A stretch of DNA of 29,881 bases from positions 1-29,881 of the forward strand of contig QIGD01000001.1 of assembly GCA_003229935.1 (NCBI GenBank). The letters run 5' to 3'. Under the pieces are notes generated by a model. That model made no database searches and was not told the origin of the DNA. It worked only from the letters and a program-made list of their open reading frames with translations. The translations under genes were made by a program, and so were the position numbers. This DNA comes from Methanobacteriota archaeon. Its GTDB lineage: Archaea; Hydrothermarchaeota; Hydrothermarchaeia; Hydrothermarchaeales; BMS3B. Positions 6,604 to 14,636 of this stretch are shown here, in pieces (positions within the stretch are counted from its first letter, which is position 1; every line of letters starts with the position of its first letter).

Positions 6604-7545
6604 CTACACCCCAGCAAGGCGCTCTGCAAAGGCTTCAAGACGTAGTCTTGCCTGTTCAGGCGTACTCCCAGGAAGGTCAGCCTCAATTGTTATATAGGGA
6701 TATCCCTCTCTATCTGCAAAGCGCTCCCTTAAAATAATATCCTCCAGCTTGTGATGGCACGAAAATTGCTGGAAGTGTATTATGGCATCTATGTTCCTTT
6801 CCTTCAACTGTTTCTCAACAAACTCCATTCTTCTCCAGATATTTCCTGCGAATGTATAATTCACATAACTTTCCGCTACTTCTCCCAGGTTTCTTCCAGA
6901 ATGCCTTATGAATTCAAAGGGCATCTCATCATAGGCAACATGTAAACCTATACTCTGCAGAAACTCGTGAAAACCTTTGTAAATAGGTGGTATGCCCAGG
7001 ATGGCAACCCTGTAGTCAAAATCCACGTCCTCTTCTTCAAGAGCTTCAATGGCCTTTCCGTATTTATCAGGAGAACCCATGAGGTCACTTCCAGAAATTT
7101 CTATCTCAAAAGCCTTTATTGAACTTAATTTTCCTTCTGTGCGGAGAGAATCAATTTCCATAGCTCTCTGTTTCAAATCTGCTATTTCTCCAAAGGCTTT
7201 TTCATTTTTTATCCCTCCTGCAAATTCCACCAGAGAATCGAGATTCTCCTCCATAAGCCTGATATCTCTGTTGAAGGAATAGATGAAATAAAGAGTAGGT
7301 ATACCCGAAAGTTCAATCTTTTCACCATCCACAAGTGCATTGTAGCAGTCCCCTCCTGCAACAACAACGAGCTTATCAACCTCAACCTCTTTTCTCAGTA
7401 TAAGCTCACGCCAGATAGCACTCCATGCACAGAGTTTATCATCCGGTTGAAACTCTGAGAATGGAACAAAGTTATTTAAATCAACTGCATTTTCTCTGCA
7501 GGCATAAATAACTTCAGCTGGAACAAGAGCAGTGATTCCAAGCAT
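6604..7545 (-). CDS. 2-Hydroxyacyl-CoA dehydratase/benzoyl-CoA reductase-like subunit
   Basis: This 313-residue protein is of the HgdB/BcrB/FldB family, recognised from its cysteine pattern and its pairing with an activase. Likely [4Fe-4S] ligands are Cys39 (KLCAWS), Cys67 (GGDCYNAL) and the Cys of FSCHHKLED near residue 257; Cys16 is also positioned near the cluster side. Classical enzymes are heterodimers of two homologous subunits of 370-430 residues. Here there is one, shorter subunit, so it may act as a homodimer and on a substrate other than a CoA ester. It lies 60 bases downstream of mfnE on the same strand, a neighbourhood that suggests cofactor chemistry. Confidence 0.85.
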   Translation of the reverse strand: MLGITALVPAEVIYACRENAVDLNNFVPFSEFQPDDKLCAWSAIWRELILRKEVEVDKLVVVAGGDCYNALVDGEKIELSGIPTLYFIYSFNRDIRLMEENLDSLVEFAGGIKNEKAFGEIADLKQRAMEIDSLRTEGKLSSIKAFEIEISGSDLMGSPDKYGKAIEALEEEDVDFDYRVAILGIPPIYKGFHEFLQSIGLHVAYDEMPFEFIRHSGRNLGEVAESYVNYTFAGNIWRRMEFVEKQLKERNIDAIIHFQQFSCHHKLEDIILRERFADREGYPYITIEADLPGSTPEQARLRLEAFAERLAGV

Positions 7546-7605
7546 ATATTTTTTAAATCAAGTAACATCTATAAGAGTCTGGTTCTCACCATGCATTCCT
7601 CCCTT

Positions 7606-8202
7606 TTAAATATCATGGTTGATATATGTTCCATTATTCCCCTTAAAAATATAATTTATATCTTTCATTTTCCTTCCATTTAATATTCTACACTTCATTC
7701 TGTATTTATTTATAATCTCTGGCAGAAAGCTATCTACAACACTCTGTTCCATTAATCCAAGGTCAGAGGCAGCAATCTCTCTTATAAGTCCACCATCTCT
7801 AAATATACCATCCACACTCTTGAGTAGAATTATTTCTTCTGCATTTAGTTCTGCTCCTATATAGCAGGCTATACTGTCACCAGTTACATCCCATGTGTGG
7901 GGAAGTTCATCCCTATCCTTGATAAATCTGTAAGGAAGGAGAATTGCAGGGAGTTCTCCCTCAGGCTCCTCTCTTACAGAGATTTCACCTCTATTCTCAA
8001 GACAAATACCAAATACATTCATAGCCATAATAGCCATAAAGTGAGCTTCACTCTCTCCAACATTGTAATTTTTATATACCTCTCTGACAGCATCAGCAAA
8101 AACTCCTCCTCCGGGAATAATCAGCACTTCCTCATTTTTAAGAATTTTAAGAATTTCCTCTGCATTATCTATCAGACTGCCTCCAATCTTAATCACCTTC
8201 AT
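7606..8202 (-). CDS. mfnE: MfnE, aminomethylfuran phosphate kinase
   Basis: This is an amino-acid-kinase-fold protein of 198 residues. It opens with VIKIGGSLIDNA, has a glycine-rich IIPGGGVFADAVR, and a later DVTGDSIACYIGAELNAEEIILLKSVDGIF, the usual AAK core. In methanogens MfnE phosphorylates 5-(aminomethyl)-3-furanmethanol phosphate to the diphosphate used to build methanofuran. Assignment to MfnE rather than another AAK kinase rests on adjacency to mfnF and mfnD. The frame opens at 8226, but ATG 8202 is preferred: GGAGG lies upstream of it and the kinase core starts there. It overlaps the end of mfnF by 14 bases, so the two are translationally coupled. Confidence 0.85.
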   Translation of the reverse strand: MKVIKIGGSLIDNAEEILKILKNEEVLIIPGGGVFADAVREVYKNYNVGESEAHFMAIMAMNVFGICLENRGEISVREEPEGELPAILLPYRFIKDRDELPHTWDVTGDSIACYIGAELNAEEIILLKSVDGIFRDGGLIREIAASDLGLMEQSVVDSFLPEIINKYRMKCRILNGRKMKDINYIFKGNNGTYINHDI

Positions 8203-9166
8203 CGTTGAGAGCCTCCGCGAGTCCAAGACAGGGAAGATTATTATAAACTTCTGTCACTTCTTTTAGAAGCTTAAATTCAACTTTCAGCCTGCTGCATACC
8301 CTTCTACCAAGAAAGTCTCCTATGCCTGCCAGAAAAACTCTATCAATTTTAAAATCCTCCATAACCCTTTTAACATTATACTTTATGCTATCTATCTGAA
8401 CCTCCCTGAAAGCTTCACATAGCTTTACTATCTCATCCTCTCCAAGCTCATCAAAGTCAGAGCATAGCATTCTTGCCACCCTCTGCATTGACTCTACATG
8501 ATTTTTGTCTCTTCCATCAGGGGTTTCACAGCTGTAGTTTTCAATCTCACCGAGAATATTGTATATATCTGCAGTAATGGCAAAAAACTCTGAAGCAGGC
8601 TTTATTCTACCACCTCTGAAGTTAATTTCACATGCTATAGCAGAAAGAGGAGTACGAAGGCAACCATGATAAAGAAGCTGCCCTGCAAGCATTCTATCAA
8701 GGTCATTTTTTGCATATAGTTTTTCTCCATGCCTGAATGGTATAATATCTGTAGTAGTGGAGCCTATGTCAAGCAGCACACCTTCACCAAAATTCCTCTC
8801 GAGATAATAGAGACTGGCCGCATAGTTGGCAGCAGCGAGATTCAAGGTTTTTTTTACCTCCTTATAGCCCAGAAGCCTCTGGTCTATATCCATAAATCTT
8901 GCCTCAGGAAAAATGCTGCTGCATACTTCCAGTAGAAAGTCTATACCCTCTCTTTTAGTTCTGAAAGCGTCACTGAGTTCAGCAGTAAAAACAAAGCCAA
9001 CCTTTGAGGCATTCTCTCTTAATTTTGATAAAAATGTGGGGAAATCTCTAAATTCCCTCCAGAAAGGGAAGTAATATATTTCATTCTTTAAAATATTCCC
9101 ACTTTCAGAATCATATAGAAGCTTTTTTGTATTGGCTCCACCAATGTCAAAAGTTAAAATCTTCAT
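8189..9166 (-). CDS. mfnF: MfnF, methanofuran core coupling enzyme (hydantoinase/oxoprolinase-like)
   Basis: This 325-residue protein starts ILTFDIGGANTKKLLY and has LLDIGSTTTDIIPF near residue 140 and FLAGIGDFLGR near the C-terminus, the ASKHA pattern of the 'H4MPT-linked C1 transfer' hydantoinase/oxoprolinase family. MfnF joins the aminomethylfuran diphosphate made by MfnE to the gamma-glutamyltyramine made by MfnD, forming the methanofuran core. The frame opens with a GTG at 9175, but GGTGA five bases before ATG 9166 makes that the likelier start, and that GGTGA overlaps the mfnD stop. The tight overlaps on both sides support one operon. Confidence 0.9.
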   Translation of the reverse strand: MKILTFDIGGANTKKLLYDSESGNILKNEIYYFPFWREFRDFPTFLSKLRENASKVGFVFTAELSDAFRTKREGIDFLLEVCSSIFPEARFMDIDQRLLGYKEVKKTLNLAAANYAASLYYLERNFGEGVLLDIGSTTTDIIPFRHGEKLYAKNDLDRMLAGQLLYHGCLRTPLSAIACEINFRGGRIKPASEFFAITADIYNILGEIENYSCETPDGRDKNHVESMQRVARMLCSDFDELGEDEIVKLCEAFREVQIDSIKYNVKRVMEDFKIDRVFLAGIGDFLGRRVCSRLKVEFKLLKEVTEVYNNLPCLGLAEALNDEGD

Positions 9167-9171
9167 ATTAG

Positions 9172-10101
9172 TCACCTGATAACTATTGAATAATTTCCAG
9201 TGGAAATAAAGGGGTTTTTAGCCTTCCCCTCAATCTTTCTGATTCTGGTTCTAACAGTTCTTTCAGGAAACTTTCCATCCAGAATATCATAAAAGGTTAT
9301 ACCATAGGCAGCTTCAAAGGCTATTACAGGTGTTGTAACCCTTGGATTGATTTCAAGCAGAACAATTTCGCCATTATTTACAATGAAATCCATTCCAAAA
9401 AAACCATTCAGCCCCTCTATTCTATATGAAGCATCAATAAGTTCCTCACTATTTTCAATTTCAAAGGGGATATCTGCACCCATATATCTGAAGCCATCTA
9501 TTACCTGAGTCTGAAGGCTTACCAGCTCGGTTTTATTATCAGAAGAAAACAAGCTGGCACTTGCAGTTTGCCCTGGAATATATTCTTGGATAATATAATT
9601 TTCTGGTATTCTCCCAAGTCCTTCCTCATTTCTTATAAAAAATACCCCTTCACCACCCTCACCCACTCTTGGCTTGGCAACCAGAGGAAAATCAAGAGAA
9701 GTCTTCCCATTAAAAACTTCAGTTTCAGGTGTTCTTAAACCCCTTACTCTCCTCAATGTCTCATACTTATCACTACATATCCTGACTGCTCTGCTACTAA
9801 TCCCTAGATTTTCAATATACGCCTTCTCAACCTTTTCTGTAAGAATATAGAGCAGGTTATCACTTTCTGGAGCAATTATCAGAGCTTTATCGCACTTCTC
9901 AAGGGCAGTTAAAAAATCCTCATTAAGCTTTTCTGCCATGGAAAAATTTCTGAATTGAGCTATGTGTTCAGGGTTAATAAAACTATATACCTCTTCCTTG
10001 ATTCCCATGCTGAGAGCCTTAAACATAGCAAGCCCTTCAACTGCAATACTCGCAGGAAACCCATTTTCTGTACATGTGGTATACTCAAAGAGAAAAAGCA
10101 T
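9172..10101 (-). CDS. mfnD: MfnD, tyramine-L-glutamate ligase (ATP-grasp)
   Basis: This 309-residue ATP-grasp protein has FPLVAKPRVGEGGEGVFFI (ATP-binding strand and glycine-rich loop), YIIQEYIPGQTASASLF, and MDFIVNNGEIVLLEINPRV, where the Glu and Asn typically bind Mg-ATP. In methanogens MfnD ligates tyramine to the gamma-carboxyl of glutamate, the first peptide-like step of methanofuran side-chain assembly. ATP-grasp enzymes are diverse, so naming it rests largely on the mfnF-mfnE neighbours. The start ATG 10101 is preceded by GGTGA, which overlaps the stop of the upstream membrane-protein gene. Confidence 0.88.
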   Translation of the reverse strand: MLFLFEYTTCTENGFPASIAVEGLAMFKALSMGIKEEVYSFINPEHIAQFRNFSMAEKLNEDFLTALEKCDKALIIAPESDNLLYILTEKVEKAYIENLGISSRAVRICSDKYETLRRVRGLRTPETEVFNGKTSLDFPLVAKPRVGEGGEGVFFIRNEEGLGRIPENYIIQEYIPGQTASASLFSSDNKTELVSLQTQVIDGFRYMGADIPFEIENSEELIDASYRIEGLNGFFGMDFIVNNGEIVLLEINPRVTTPVIAFEAAYGITFYDILDGKFPERTVRTRIRKIEGKAKNPFISTGNYSIVIR

Positions 10102-10105
10102 TCAA

Positions 10106-10525
10106 TCACCTTGTAAGAAAATAGCCTGCTATTACCGCCAGAATAATACCAATTACAGTGCTGCTTTTCATCCTTTCCTGAAGTATTAAAACAGCAAGGA
10201 TAGAGCTGATTGCTGGATAGAGAGCAGTAAACGGAATTACAACACTTCCCGGAAAATGCTCCAGAGCATAGAGAAAACCAATAGAACCGATAGTCCCAAA
10301 TAGTGTTCCCAGACCGAGGATTACAAGACTGGTATCTTTTGGAAGATTAACCCCACGATGAATGAGAAAGATAATAATCACAATGTTGGTGATGAAGTAA
10401 AATATATTTGTTACAAGAAGAGCCTGTAACAGGCCAACCTTTTCCACTCCATATTTATACAAGAAACCCCAGAAGCCCCAGAGTACTACAATCAGCAGGC
10501 CCACAACAGACATTTCAGCTTTCAT
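10106..10525 (-). CDS. Single-EamA-domain membrane protein (DMT superfamily)
   Basis: This 139-residue protein has about five membrane helices, at roughly residues 5-25, 34-56, 67-91, 94-115 and 120-137. It is the length of one EamA domain, with WGFWGFLYKYG in the first helix and PFTALYPAISSILAVLIL in the fourth. Two-domain EamA proteins are metabolite exporters or importers; the five-helix forms are thought to work as dimers. No substrate can be read from the sequence. It ends five bases before mfnD with the mfnD ribosome-binding site over its stop, so it belongs to the mfn operon. Confidence 0.85.
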   Translation of the reverse strand: MKAEMSVVGLLIVVLWGFWGFLYKYGVEKVGLLQALLVTNIFYFITNIVIIIFLIHRGVNLPKDTSLVILGLGTLFGTIGSIGFLYALEHFPGSVVIPFTALYPAISSILAVLILQERMKSSTVIGIILAVIAGYFLTR

Positions 10526-10564
10526 AAGTTAAATTAAGCACTGTAGAATTAAAGTTCTTTTGCC

Positions 10565-11893
10565 TCAACATCCTATACCATAGTATATAAATCCCAACCT
10601 TTTTATATCCTCGGGATTTAAAATCCTCCTTCCATCAAGAATAATCGCCTTATCCTTCATAAGCAATCTGAGGTCTCCAAAATCAAGCTTTTTGTATTCA
10701 TCATGGTCTGTGACTATAACAAGAGCATCGGCATTCTTAACCACAGTTTTAATTTCATTAGAAAATTTACCTCCAAAATCCTGACTCACATAGGGGTCAT
10801 GAGAAAATACATCAACACCACTTTTCATGAGAGTCTTAATTATTGGCTCTGCAGGTGTTTCTCTAACATCATCCACATTGCCTTTATAGGCAATACCAAG
10901 AACAGCAACTGTTGACTCCTTTATATCCTTCCCCTGCTTTTTAAGAGCGTTTTTAAGCTTCTCAAGAACATGATACGGCATGTTAGAATTTCTCTCTCTT
11001 GAAGCTTTTATTACACTAAGATTAACTCCATGCTTCTCAGCTTCTTTGATAAGGAAATATGGGTCTTTAGGTATACAATGACCACCAACACCAGCACCTG
11101 GCATATGAAAATTAACTCTAGGATGCTTGTTGGCAAGATTTATGGCTTTAATAGCATCAATCCCAAGAGCTTCGCATAACAGTGCCACATCATTGGCAAG
11201 AGCAATATTCACATCTCTGAAGGTATTTTCTATAAGCTTAACAACCTCAACTATCTCCACAGCATCTTTATAAACCTCTCCAGAGGTTATATTCTCATAA
11301 AAAACTCCTGCGAGTTCCGCACTTCTTTCATCTATACCTCCAACAACTCTTGAATTTATTTGAATTTCCTCAAGAGTTCTTGTTGGTATTGCTCTCTCAG
11401 GTGAATTGGCAAGAAAGAAATCTGTTCCGACTTTCAGACCTGAGCTTGCCAGAACAGGAAGGATTTTATTTCTCATTGTACCTGGAGGTATTGTGCTTTC
11501 AACAACAACAAGCGTACCTTCCGAGATGTTTTCAGCCACTGCTTTAGTGGCAGACATAAGGGCTTCAAGACATGGCTCCTTATTTTCATCTACTGGAGTC
11601 TGAACAATTATTAAAACCACATTGGAATTCCTAATTTCTGAAGCTTCAACCGTAGCCCTCAATCTACCAGCTTCAACACCCTTATAAACTATCTCCTCTA
11701 GCCCAGGCTCATTGATTGGAGATTTCTTATTATTCACCTTATTTACAATATCATGGTTTATATCAATACCAGTAGTGAAGTAGCCTCTTGAGGCAACTAT
11801 AGCTGCCATGGGTAAACCAACATAACCTAGACCTACCACTACTACTTTTGCTTCTTTATTCTCTATTATATTAATAAGCTTTTTATATTCCAC
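10565..11893 (-). CDS. wecC: UDP-sugar 6-dehydrogenase, UDP-ManNAc type
   Basis: The 442-residue protein has the three-domain UDP-glucose/UDP-ManNAc dehydrogenase layout. An N-terminal Rossmann fold carries VVVGLGYVGLPMA. A central helical domain has the catalytic cysteine in GVGGHCIPKDPYFL (about residue 263). A C-terminal UDP-binding domain includes VAVLGIAYKGNVDDVRETP. NSPERAIPTRTLEEI and PRVNFHMPGAGVGGHCI favour the WecC branch. The reaction is a two-step NAD+-dependent oxidation of the sugar C6 to a uronate, used in cell-surface glycans and N-glycans in archaea. The start is GTG 11893, with GAGGG eight bases before. It lies 39 bases before the EamA gene and could head this transcription unit. 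Confidence 0.92.
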   Translation of the reverse strand: MEYKKLINIIENKEAKVVVVGLGYVGLPMAAIVASRGYFTTGIDINHDIVNKVNNKKSPINEPGLEEIVYKGVEAGRLRATVEASEIRNSNVVLIIVQTPVDENKEPCLEALMSATKAVAENISEGTLVVVESTIPPGTMRNKILPVLASSGLKVGTDFFLANSPERAIPTRTLEEIQINSRVVGGIDERSAELAGVFYENITSGEVYKDAVEIVEVVKLIENTFRDVNIALANDVALLCEALGIDAIKAINLANKHPRVNFHMPGAGVGGHCIPKDPYFLIKEAEKHGVNLSVIKASRERNSNMPYHVLEKLKNALKKQGKDIKESTVAVLGIAYKGNVDDVRETPAEPIIKTLMKSGVDVFSHDPYVSQDFGGKFSNEIKTVVKNADALVIVTDHDEYKKLDFGDLRLLMKDKAIILDGRRILNPEDIKRLGFIYYGIGC

Positions 11894-12080
11894 TGATTAT
11901 CCCTCTTATACATGAAACATAGATTATTGAAGTATATTAAGCTTTCCTATGAAAGTATTTCATACCTATACTCCCAAACGTCCCAATGACAAGCTTAAAG
12001 CATGCTAACGTTAAAAACCTTTCCAAACTATTCCATTGGTAATTATCAATCCTATATCTCAATAAAATAAGTATTTAAAT

Positions 12081-13022
12081 CTATTGACTGATTTCTTTTT
12101 TCAATTTCAACTCATTTGTCCTACCTTTTGAAGTTTTTTCTATTATACCTCTTTTTTCAAGCTCTGAAACCAGCCTCGTTATTTTTGGTCTTGAGAAATC
12201 AGTTATTTTTGGTAATTTATCCTGGGTTATAACTCCACCATCCTGTTCCACAGCTCTGACTATCTTCTCCTCATCATCAGTTAATAGAGTAATTGAAACC
12301 GTCCCCTTTCTATCCTTCAAACCTATATATTTATATGAAGCACCTGCTCCAGCAATAAATCCAATGAACACAGCAAGTATGTAAAAGATCGTGCTTTCAT
12401 TATTTTTAGAGCGCATATCTGCCACATTTACTGGAGTGACTTTAAACTGATGTAGCTGTTTTAATGCTGTATCTGAGAGTTCATTATTGAATACATAAAC
12501 TTTAGACACACGCAATTTTACAAGAGCTTCTAAAACAGCAGGAGGAACTGACTTATTCTTTGTAAAAAGAAGAGGGATACCAAGATATGACGAAAGCCTT
12601 TCAGCTAGAAGAAGGTTTTTTAGCTCCTGACCTGCAACAAGAACTGCAGCATTGCTTTTAACATAATATTCTCCAGCAAAAGCTGCACTGGTGCCATATC
12701 TATCTGCCTCTGCAACCCTATTTGTTATAAATCCCATTTTATCCAGATTCCTCTGAACATCAAGAGAAATAGCATCCTCTCCTCCAAGAATAACAGCATA
12801 TCTATAGCCTTCTGCAATATAACCACTTAAAATCTCAACATCAACCTTACTCAGATTATCTGGCGAAGTTATAACTATAGGTATTCCTGTAAGATGGGAA
12901 TAACCCTGTGCTATGGCGAATTCATAGGGGATATCACTTCTAACTATAATTACATCTGAGCCCTGAGTTGCATGAACTGAAGGTATAACCAGAAAGAAAA
13001 ACAACAAAATAATAAAACGCAT
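12081..13022 (-). CDS. Membrane sensor: CWB2-like exterior domain, TM, winged helix
   Basis: The 313-residue product has four parts. First is an export signal or anchor, MRFIILLFFFLVIPSVHA. Then about 200 residues with repeated IVITSPDNL / YAVILGGEDAIS / VLVAGQELKNLLLAERL units, like the cell-wall-binding repeat 2 (CWB2) fold. Next is one transmembrane helix, STIFYILAVFIGFIAGAG. Last is a C-terminal domain, DEEKIVRAVEQDGGVITQ through LVSELEKRGIIEKTSKGR, a winged helix. The inferred topology puts the CWB2-like part outside and the DNA-binding part in the cytoplasm. The ligand and targets are unknown. The frame also opens 16 codons upstream (13070); 13022 is preferred because the signal peptide starts there. 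The gene follows MEMO by under 60 bases. Confidence 0.7.
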   Translation of the reverse strand: MRFIILLFFFLVIPSVHATQGSDVIIVRSDIPYEFAIAQGYSHLTGIPIVITSPDNLSKVDVEILSGYIAEGYRYAVILGGEDAISLDVQRNLDKMGFITNRVAEADRYGTSAAFAGEYYVKSNAAVLVAGQELKNLLLAERLSSYLGIPLLFTKNKSVPPAVLEALVKLRVSKVYVFNNELSDTALKQLHQFKVTPVNVADMRSKNNESTIFYILAVFIGFIAGAGASYKYIGLKDRKGTVSITLLTDDEEKIVRAVEQDGGVITQDKLPKITDFSRPKITRLVSELEKRGIIEKTSKGRTNELKLKKEISQ

Positions 13023-13078
13023 GTATTTTAGCTTTTCTAAACTATTATAGAGGGTTTGCTTATAAATCATACAATAAA

Positions 13079-13912
13079 CTACCTTCTGAAGACTATGCCA
13101 GCATAAGCCACAACTTCAGAATAATCACCAGTAATATCACCACTATTACCATACTTCAAAAGTTCAGCCTTCTTTGCACCAAGAGCTTTACCTGCTACTA
13201 TAGCTGTTGCTATTGCTCCATAACCACAGGCAGTAACATTATTCCTGTAAACCCTTTCCATAAACTCTTCCTCATCCATTTCGAGTATAGCCTCTATCGC
13301 ATTTAAGTCTTTGTTTCTCGCAACATCAGCACTCTCATAATGGGTAAAATCACTTGATGCAATAAAAAGAACATCTTTATCAAGCTCTGCAATACATTTT
13401 CCAAGTTCTCTTGCAATTTCAATTGTTTGAAGGTTAAGAGTTATGGCAATAAATTTAAAATCACCATAGATATACTGAAGAAAAGGTAATTGCACCTCAA
13501 TCGAATGTTCATATGTATGAGCTATCTCATCCAGAGTTACAATTTCACATTTTCTGAAAAGCTTTTCAGCCACGGCCTTGTCACACTTCACAACACCAAG
13601 TGGTGTCCTCCAGTCCTCACCGGATACAGAGACGGTGCTCCCATACCCTCGATGACTGGGGCCAAGGAGAACAACAAGCTCTGGTTTCTCCTGCTCTGTA
13701 AGAGAATAGTAAACATGTGCGGCTTCATAACCAGAGTAAATATAACCTGCATGTGGAACAACCGCTCCTACTATATCCCTCGGTTTCTTATCCGTATAGG
13801 TGGGACTACGCTTCTCAGGACCAAGTGGATTAAGAAAGCACTTTTCAATCTGCTCAATAAGCATATCTTTTGAGGCAGGATAAAACTGACCAGCGACAGC
13901 TTCCATTCTCAT
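13079..13912 (-). CDS. MEMO1 family protein
   Basis: This 277-residue protein matches the MEMO family throughout: AGQFYPASKDML at the start, VVPHAGYIYSGYEAAH, LLGPSHRGYGSTVSVS, HTYEHSIEVQLPFLQYIYG, ASSDFTHYE, and CGYGAIATAI. The conserved His and Cys residues correspond to the extradiol-dioxygenase-like metal pocket; catalytic function is unproven. A TATA-like box at 13931-13943 lies about 26 bases before the ATG at 13912, which suggests a leaderless mRNA. An IS605 left end begins immediately upstream of that box. AMMECR1, its frequent genomic partner, is at 3728-4354. Confidence 0.95.
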   Translation of the reverse strand: MRMEAVAGQFYPASKDMLIEQIEKCFLNPLGPEKRSPTYTDKKPRDIVGAVVPHAGYIYSGYEAAHVYYSLTEQEKPELVVLLGPSHRGYGSTVSVSGEDWRTPLGVVKCDKAVAEKLFRKCEIVTLDEIAHTYEHSIEVQLPFLQYIYGDFKFIAITLNLQTIEIARELGKCIAELDKDVLFIASSDFTHYESADVARNKDLNAIEAILEMDEEEFMERVYRNNVTACGYGAIATAIVAGKALGAKKAELLKYGNSGDITGDYSEVVAYAGIVFRR

Positions 13913-13930
13913 AATATATTATATTATGCA

Positions 13931-13943
13931 TGATATACAAAAA
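13931..13943 (-). promoter_or_regulatory. TATA-box promoter of the MEMO gene, leaderless
   Basis: On the minus strand CTTTTTGTATATC is centred about 26 bases before ATG 13912, so transcription would begin at or beside the start codon. There is no Shine-Dalgarno, as expected for a leaderless mRNA. The IS605 left end starts at 13944, right against this box. Confidence 0.45.
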
Positions 13944-14059
13944 GTTTACGATATCGTGAGCGGGAAAGCTCACTATCTTTAGTGGTGGGATGAGAGCGAA
14001 CCATATTTAATTGCCACAGAAATTTTTATATATCAGTGCCACCTATTTATAGGCGATAG

Positions 14060-14245
14060 TTAGCAAAAGATAGAAATATTCAAAGACATGTGCCCACAAC
14101 GTGGCGTATTATCTGATATGGTGCCCTAAATACAGGATGAAAGTGTTGACAGGTACTATAGCAAAGGATTTGAGAGAACTTCTCAAATTGAAGGCAAAGC
14201 AGTTGGATATAGAAATAGAGGATATGAAGGTAATGCCAGACCATG
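14060..14245 (+). pseudogene. tnpA: TnpA (IS200 Y1 transposase) N-terminal fragment
   Basis: The frame reads HNVAYYLIWCPKYRMKVLTG and then IEIEDMKVMPDHV, the standard opening of IS200-family HUH transposases. The family HUH motif (HVH after MPD) is broken exactly here: coding ends at the boundary of the inserted repeat, so the second His is replaced by Arg. The catalytic Tyr and the rest of the protein are missing, and an in-frame TAG precedes the fragment. It is not a functional gene. Confidence 0.9.
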
Positions 14246-14356
14246 TCAGGTTGTGTGAAAACTCATATTTGCATGAGAAATATGTAATATCTGCCCTCTA
14301 AATCAAAAATGGAGTAGAAAATTCACAAAATTGGTGGTTTTTACACAATCTAATGT
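14245..14356. mobile_element. MITE-like repeat, copy 2, nested in IS605 copy B
   Basis: This stretch is the partner of 2049-2162. Its ends form imperfect inverted repeats, TCAGGTTGTGTGAAAAC and, from the right end reverse-complemented, TTAGATTGTGTAAAAAC. It has several in-frame stops and no coding sense. It sits between the tnpA and tnpB fragments and interrupts the HUH motif. Confidence 0.7.
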
Positions 14357-14636
14357 TGGTCCACAATATACCAGTCAGGAGTGTTCAAAATGTGGATTGA
14401 TATGCAATAGGAATGGTAAGGTTTTTAAGTGTCCCCATTGTGACCACGTTGACCATGCTGACGTAAATGCTGCGTTCAATATAGCATTGCGTCAAGGTAT
14501 ATGTCAATCTGTTGCAGACAGAGATGTAGCAGAAGGGAACACTGATATCCCTAAAGAGGCCACTCTGTGGACGATTGAGACTTTAAACCCCACGAACTTT
14601 ATCGGGGGAGTATATCAGTCCTGCGATAACGCTTAA
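14357..14636 (+). pseudogene. tnpB: TnpB C-terminal fragment
   Basis: The frame reads GPQYTSQECSKCG, then FKCPHCDHVDHADVNAAFNIA. These are the TnpB zinc ribbon (CxxC...CxxC) and the RuvC-III block with its catalytic Asp. The tail runs through the degraded right-end hairpin to a TAA at 14634-14636. RuvC-I, RuvC-II and the DNA-binding N-terminus are missing, so no nuclease activity is expected. Confidence 0.9.

Larger units (their letters stand above)
13944..14617 (+). mobile_element. Decayed IS200/IS605 element, copy B
   Basis: The element has a left end (13944-14064) that matches copy A at 121-226, then a tnpA N-terminal piece, a nested repeat element (14245-14356), a tnpB C-terminal piece, and a degraded right-end hairpin CCCCACGA...TCGGGGG at 14588-14607. 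Most of tnpA and tnpB is missing, so it cannot move itself. It lies between the MEMO promoter and the stop codon of the cyclodeaminase-family gene. Confidence 0.85.

Noticed and set aside
11894..12080. Possible gene or RNA in the gap upstream of the nucleotide-sugar dehydrogenase
   Set aside because: It is AT-rich with no open frame, stable hairpin or recognisable box that I could support.
14331..14636. Intact small zinc-finger gene
   Set aside because: It is the C-terminal piece of TnpB; the zinc ribbon and RuvC-III block are recognisable and the start codon lies in the inserted element.
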